A stretch of 64,000 bases of DNA, from the NCBI GenBank assembly GCA_030685235.1, contig MU839192.1:62001-126000 (forward strand), read 5' to 3'. The notes beneath the pieces are model-generated. The model saw only the letters and a list, made by a program, of their open reading frames with translations, searched no databases and was not told the DNA's origin. Of this stretch, positions 62,126-64,000 are shown piece by piece; position 1 is the first letter of the stretch; each line of letters starts with the position of its first letter. Source of the DNA: Copromyces sp. CBS 386.78 (taxonomy: Eukaryota; Ascomycota; Sordariomycetes; Sordariales; Sordariaceae). The translations under genes were made by a program, and so were the position numbers.

Positions 62126-62381
62126 ACCCGGGGGACACCCCCGGGGACCCCCGTATGTAAAGGGGGTTGTGAAACCCGGGGGACACCCCCGGGGACCCCC
62201 GTGCGTAAAGGCGTACCCGGGCGTAAAGGGGGTCCCGTACGTAAAGGCGTGCCCGGGCGTAAAGGGGGTTGTAAAGGGGGTTGTGAAATCCGGGGGACAC
62301 CCCTAGGGACCCCCGTGCGTAAAAGCGTGCCCGGGCGTGAAGGGAGTTGTGAGACCCGGGGGACACCCCCGGGGACCCCCG
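62126..62381. repeat. GC-rich repeat island, four copies of a 27-bp core
   Basis: Core ACCCGGGGGACACCCCCGGG then GACCCCCG at 62126, 62174, 62288 (ATCC start, one CTAG variant) and 62354, separated by GTGCGTAAAGGCGTGCCCGG then GCGTAAAGGGGGTTGT units in varying number. Each core can fold (CCGGGGG with CCCCCGG). It is almost free of RIP changes. Three overlapping open frames on both strands (62094-62493) result from the lack of TA-rich stops, not from coding. Confidence 0.92.
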
Positions 62382-62404
62382 CGCATCCACCGACGCGAAC
62401 ACAG

Positions 62405-62600
62405 GCTGCGACCAATAACAGGAACGGATTGCGTGCACAGGCTACAAAAGTTCTAACTAATAACAGGAACGGATTACTTAGTCTATAGACCAATCACAGC
62501 ACGAAGAACTTACATAGGTATCGCCCCCATTATAAAAAAGCTCCGCTATGCTCGCTCACTTCGTGTAAACACTTCATTCTCTAGACTATAACAGCTGCGC
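62405..62600 (+). promoter_or_regulatory. Low-RIP, promoter-like island
   Basis: Two copies, 45 bases apart, of AATAACAGGAACGGATT (about 62414 and 62459), CCAAT motifs (GACCAATAAC near 62410, GACCAATCAC near 62488) and, on the plus strand, TATAAAAAA near 62533 followed by a pyrimidine-rich stretch (CACTTCATTCTCTAGAC). Suggests a promoter or LTR end; no gene start follows except the truncated RT. Confidence 0.4.
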
Positions 62601-62609
62601 TTCAAAAAA

Positions 62610-63190
62610 TATATTATTCTATAAAGAGACTATCTATTATATTTACTTAATAAAGGTAATAGAGGAGGACGTTCAAAAATTCTTTAATAAAGTAAATAAG
62701 CTTTAAACGATTAAGAAAGAAATAAAAGGGATATTAATAAATTATTATCAATTATATATCGACGCTTTTCTTTTTACGTTGGCCGATAAGATACCCCTAT
62801 ACTATTTATACAATTATAAAATCGAATTTAAACTAGGAGAGCAGCCACTATACGCTAAACTTAGACTAATATTACCTATCGAAATTACCGTTATTAAAAA
62901 ATAAATTAACGAGAACTTTAAAAAGAAATTCATCCGTCCCTCCTAATCCGCCGCTGCTTTACCTATCCTATTAATATAAAAGCCGGGCGGGGGAATCCGT
63001 ATCTATATTAATTACCGTAATATTAATAACGTTATTTTAAAAATATAATATCTAATTCTATTAATTAAAAAAACCCTTAACGCTATTTATAAAGCGAAAA
63101 TCTTTATTAAATTCGATATTATTAGTACGTTTAATAAAATATAAGTAAAGGAAGGCTACGAATAATTTACTATATTTATATAAAGTCTTA
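62610..63190 (+). pseudogene. Truncated Ty3/gypsy RT
   Basis: Plus-strand frame: VIEEDVQKFFNKVNKL, then LADKIPLYYLYNYKIEF and GEQPLYAKLRLILPIE, then FIRPS-stop-SAAALPILLI and KPGGGIRIYINYRNIN, then FIKFDIISTFNKI and VKEGYE. These are the RT N-terminal region and motifs up to the DISTFNKI block; the catalytic YxDD part is missing because the frame breaks at about 63190. It is a different subfamily from E0 by its linker. Gag and protease are absent to the left. Confidence 0.85.
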
Positions 63191-63620
63191 GTACAATAGG
63201 GTAGGAAACACCTCAATATACGAAGTAGGTCTATTCTTGCTAAAAGACTTTAGCCTAACCGATTAGAAAGGACCGGTTAAGCCGTAAAAGTTTTTATATT
63301 CGTACGAACCCTCGGTAGGCCCGGCCTTCGGCGCTTATATTCCGACCGAACGCCTCTACCCTTATCGGTTTCACTTATTAAACCTACTCTATATCCCGTA
63401 TTAAGTCAAACCTAATAACTTTACCCTATATCGGCCTATCCTAAGCCTTTTACTCTATATCCTTACAATTATTTCCCCCTTTAAAAGTTATAATCCCTTA
63501 TAATTTATATATACGTACTATCCTACTATTTTATAACTATATACCTTATTATTTTAACGGGGCCTTATTAACGAATTTTTAGCCCTCCCCTTCCTTCTAA
63601 ACGTTTTTATACGTATAAAC
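63191..63620. other. Unidentified sequence interrupting the RT
   Basis: Abrupt change of composition after 63190 (TTAGTACAATAGGGTAGG...). This may be the start of another insertion such as an LTR, but no partner or duplication is visible within the window. Confidence 0.35.
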
Positions 63621-63750
63621 GTAATACTTTACCTCCTATTTACTATTTATACTTTATTTAATATACGGACGTAGTATTTTACTTCCTATTTACTACCTAT
63701 ATTTTATTTAATATACGGATATAATATTCTATTTCTTATTTACTATTTAG
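63620..63750 (-). repeat. 51-bp tandem repeat, about 2.4 copies
   Basis: Unit TACTTCCTATTTACTACCTA then TATTTTATTTAATATACGGA. 51 bp is 17 codons; on the minus strand it reads roughly VRILNKI-stop-VVNRK in each copy, so it may be a coding repeat. Confidence 0.7.
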
Positions 63751-63834
63751 GGTTTTTCGTAATCTACTAACGTTATTCCCCCCTTTAAATACCTAGCTTC
63801 TAAATAACTATATACCTTTTATTTTTATAGTAAA

Positions 63835-63990
63835 CGTATCCTATCCTTATATATTACAATTATTCGCCAACTTTTATATTAATTATTTTCTCCCTAACTA
63901 ACCTCTTTTATTATACCCTCTTATATATTACAATTATTCGCCGACTTATAAATTAATTACCCTTTTTTAAATTAATTTCTTTTATTATAC
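63835..63990. repeat. Imperfect tandem duplication of about 80 bp
   Basis: CTTATATATTACAATTATTC then GCCAACTT/GCCGACTT, followed by ATTAATTA and a CTTTTATTATAC end, is present twice up to the window's right edge. Confidence 0.65.
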
Positions 63991-64000
63991 TTATTCTTCG

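Noticed and set aside
62094..62493. Three overlapping open frames of 95-124 codons on both strands
   Set aside because: All arise from the GC-rich repeat, which lacks TA-rich stops; they are repetitive Gly/Pro/Arg translations in several frames with no start context or domain.
9087..62610. The truncated RT at 62610 as the missing pol of element B
   Set aside because: Attractive because B lacks an RT and strand agrees, but the sequences at the two breaks do not continue each other and no duplication links them.
21000..62625. Exact Helitron termini (5' TC, 3' hairpin plus CTRR)
   Set aside because: Candidates such as TCTTTATAG on the minus strand near 62615 and several CTAG words near 18800-21700 were considered, but none had a convincing hairpin and A/T insertion context.
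1..64000. tRNA or rRNA genes, telomere or centromere satellite
   Set aside because: No cloverleaf-like or rRNA-like sequence and no telomeric repeat was seen; a centromeric location cannot be judged from sequence alone.

Overview
The window looks like an AT-rich, gene-poor repeat block of a filamentous ascomycete (Pezizomycotina) genome that has been through repeat-induced point mutation (RIP). CpA and TpG are visibly depleted and TpA is in large excess, while CpG survives, which points to CpA-directed C-to-T change and not to ordinary CpG deamination. In almost every recognisable reading frame the stops are TAA or TAG, as expected from CAA, CAG and TGG codons. No frame longer than about 125 codons is open. 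I found no intact host gene, tRNA, rRNA or CRISPR array; everything identifiable is a dead transposon or a tandem repeat. Layout, left to right: 1-3540 is the 3' two thirds of a plus-strand Ty3/gypsy pol with a chromodomain, followed by a probable LTR with two hairpins. 3850-6829 is a minus-strand gag-like remnant with a 17-residue repeat. 6830-9086 (element A) and 9087-about 12530 (element B) are two plus-strand LTR+gag fragments, B apparently inserted in A. 12530-16500 holds minisatellites and an unidentified minus-strand coding remnant. 16510-18771 (element C) is a complete gag-only, non-autonomous LTR retrotransposon. 18772-21700 is repeats plus unidentified sequence. From about 21720 to 61560 there is one Helitron Rep/helicase gene on the minus strand, split into three blocks by two large insertions. 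The first insertion (25316-47075, element E0, plus strand, target duplication TTATC) is itself interrupted by E1 (28813-43179, minus, CTTAC), which is interrupted by a second copy of the same family, E2 (31490-38675, minus, CGGCG). The second insertion (49279-61440, element F, minus, ACCCT) carries an 882-bp terminal-inverted-repeat element (55312-56193, ATTAAA) inside its reverse transcriptase. All these target duplications are still perfect, and reading frames resume across the insertion points checked (E0 across E1, the Helitron across E0 and F, F across the TIR element), so the nesting order is firm. The right end (61560-64000) has a 111-bp tandem repeat, a GC-rich island with little RIP (62126-62600), a truncated plus-strand reverse transcriptase and unidentified repeat-rich sequence. 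How the parts relate: these are successive layers of invasion, with RIP acting on each. Elements A, B, E0 and E1/E2 have unrelated LTR bodies but share LTR termini (TATCAC...GTGATA), and the nine bases near the predicted transcript start are complementary to the bases just inside the 5' LTR. That suggests Tf1-like self-primed reverse transcription. Element F has, beyond its chromodomain, about 1.9 kb of one frame with only RIP-type stops that I cannot assign to any family; this is the most unfamiliar coding signal here.
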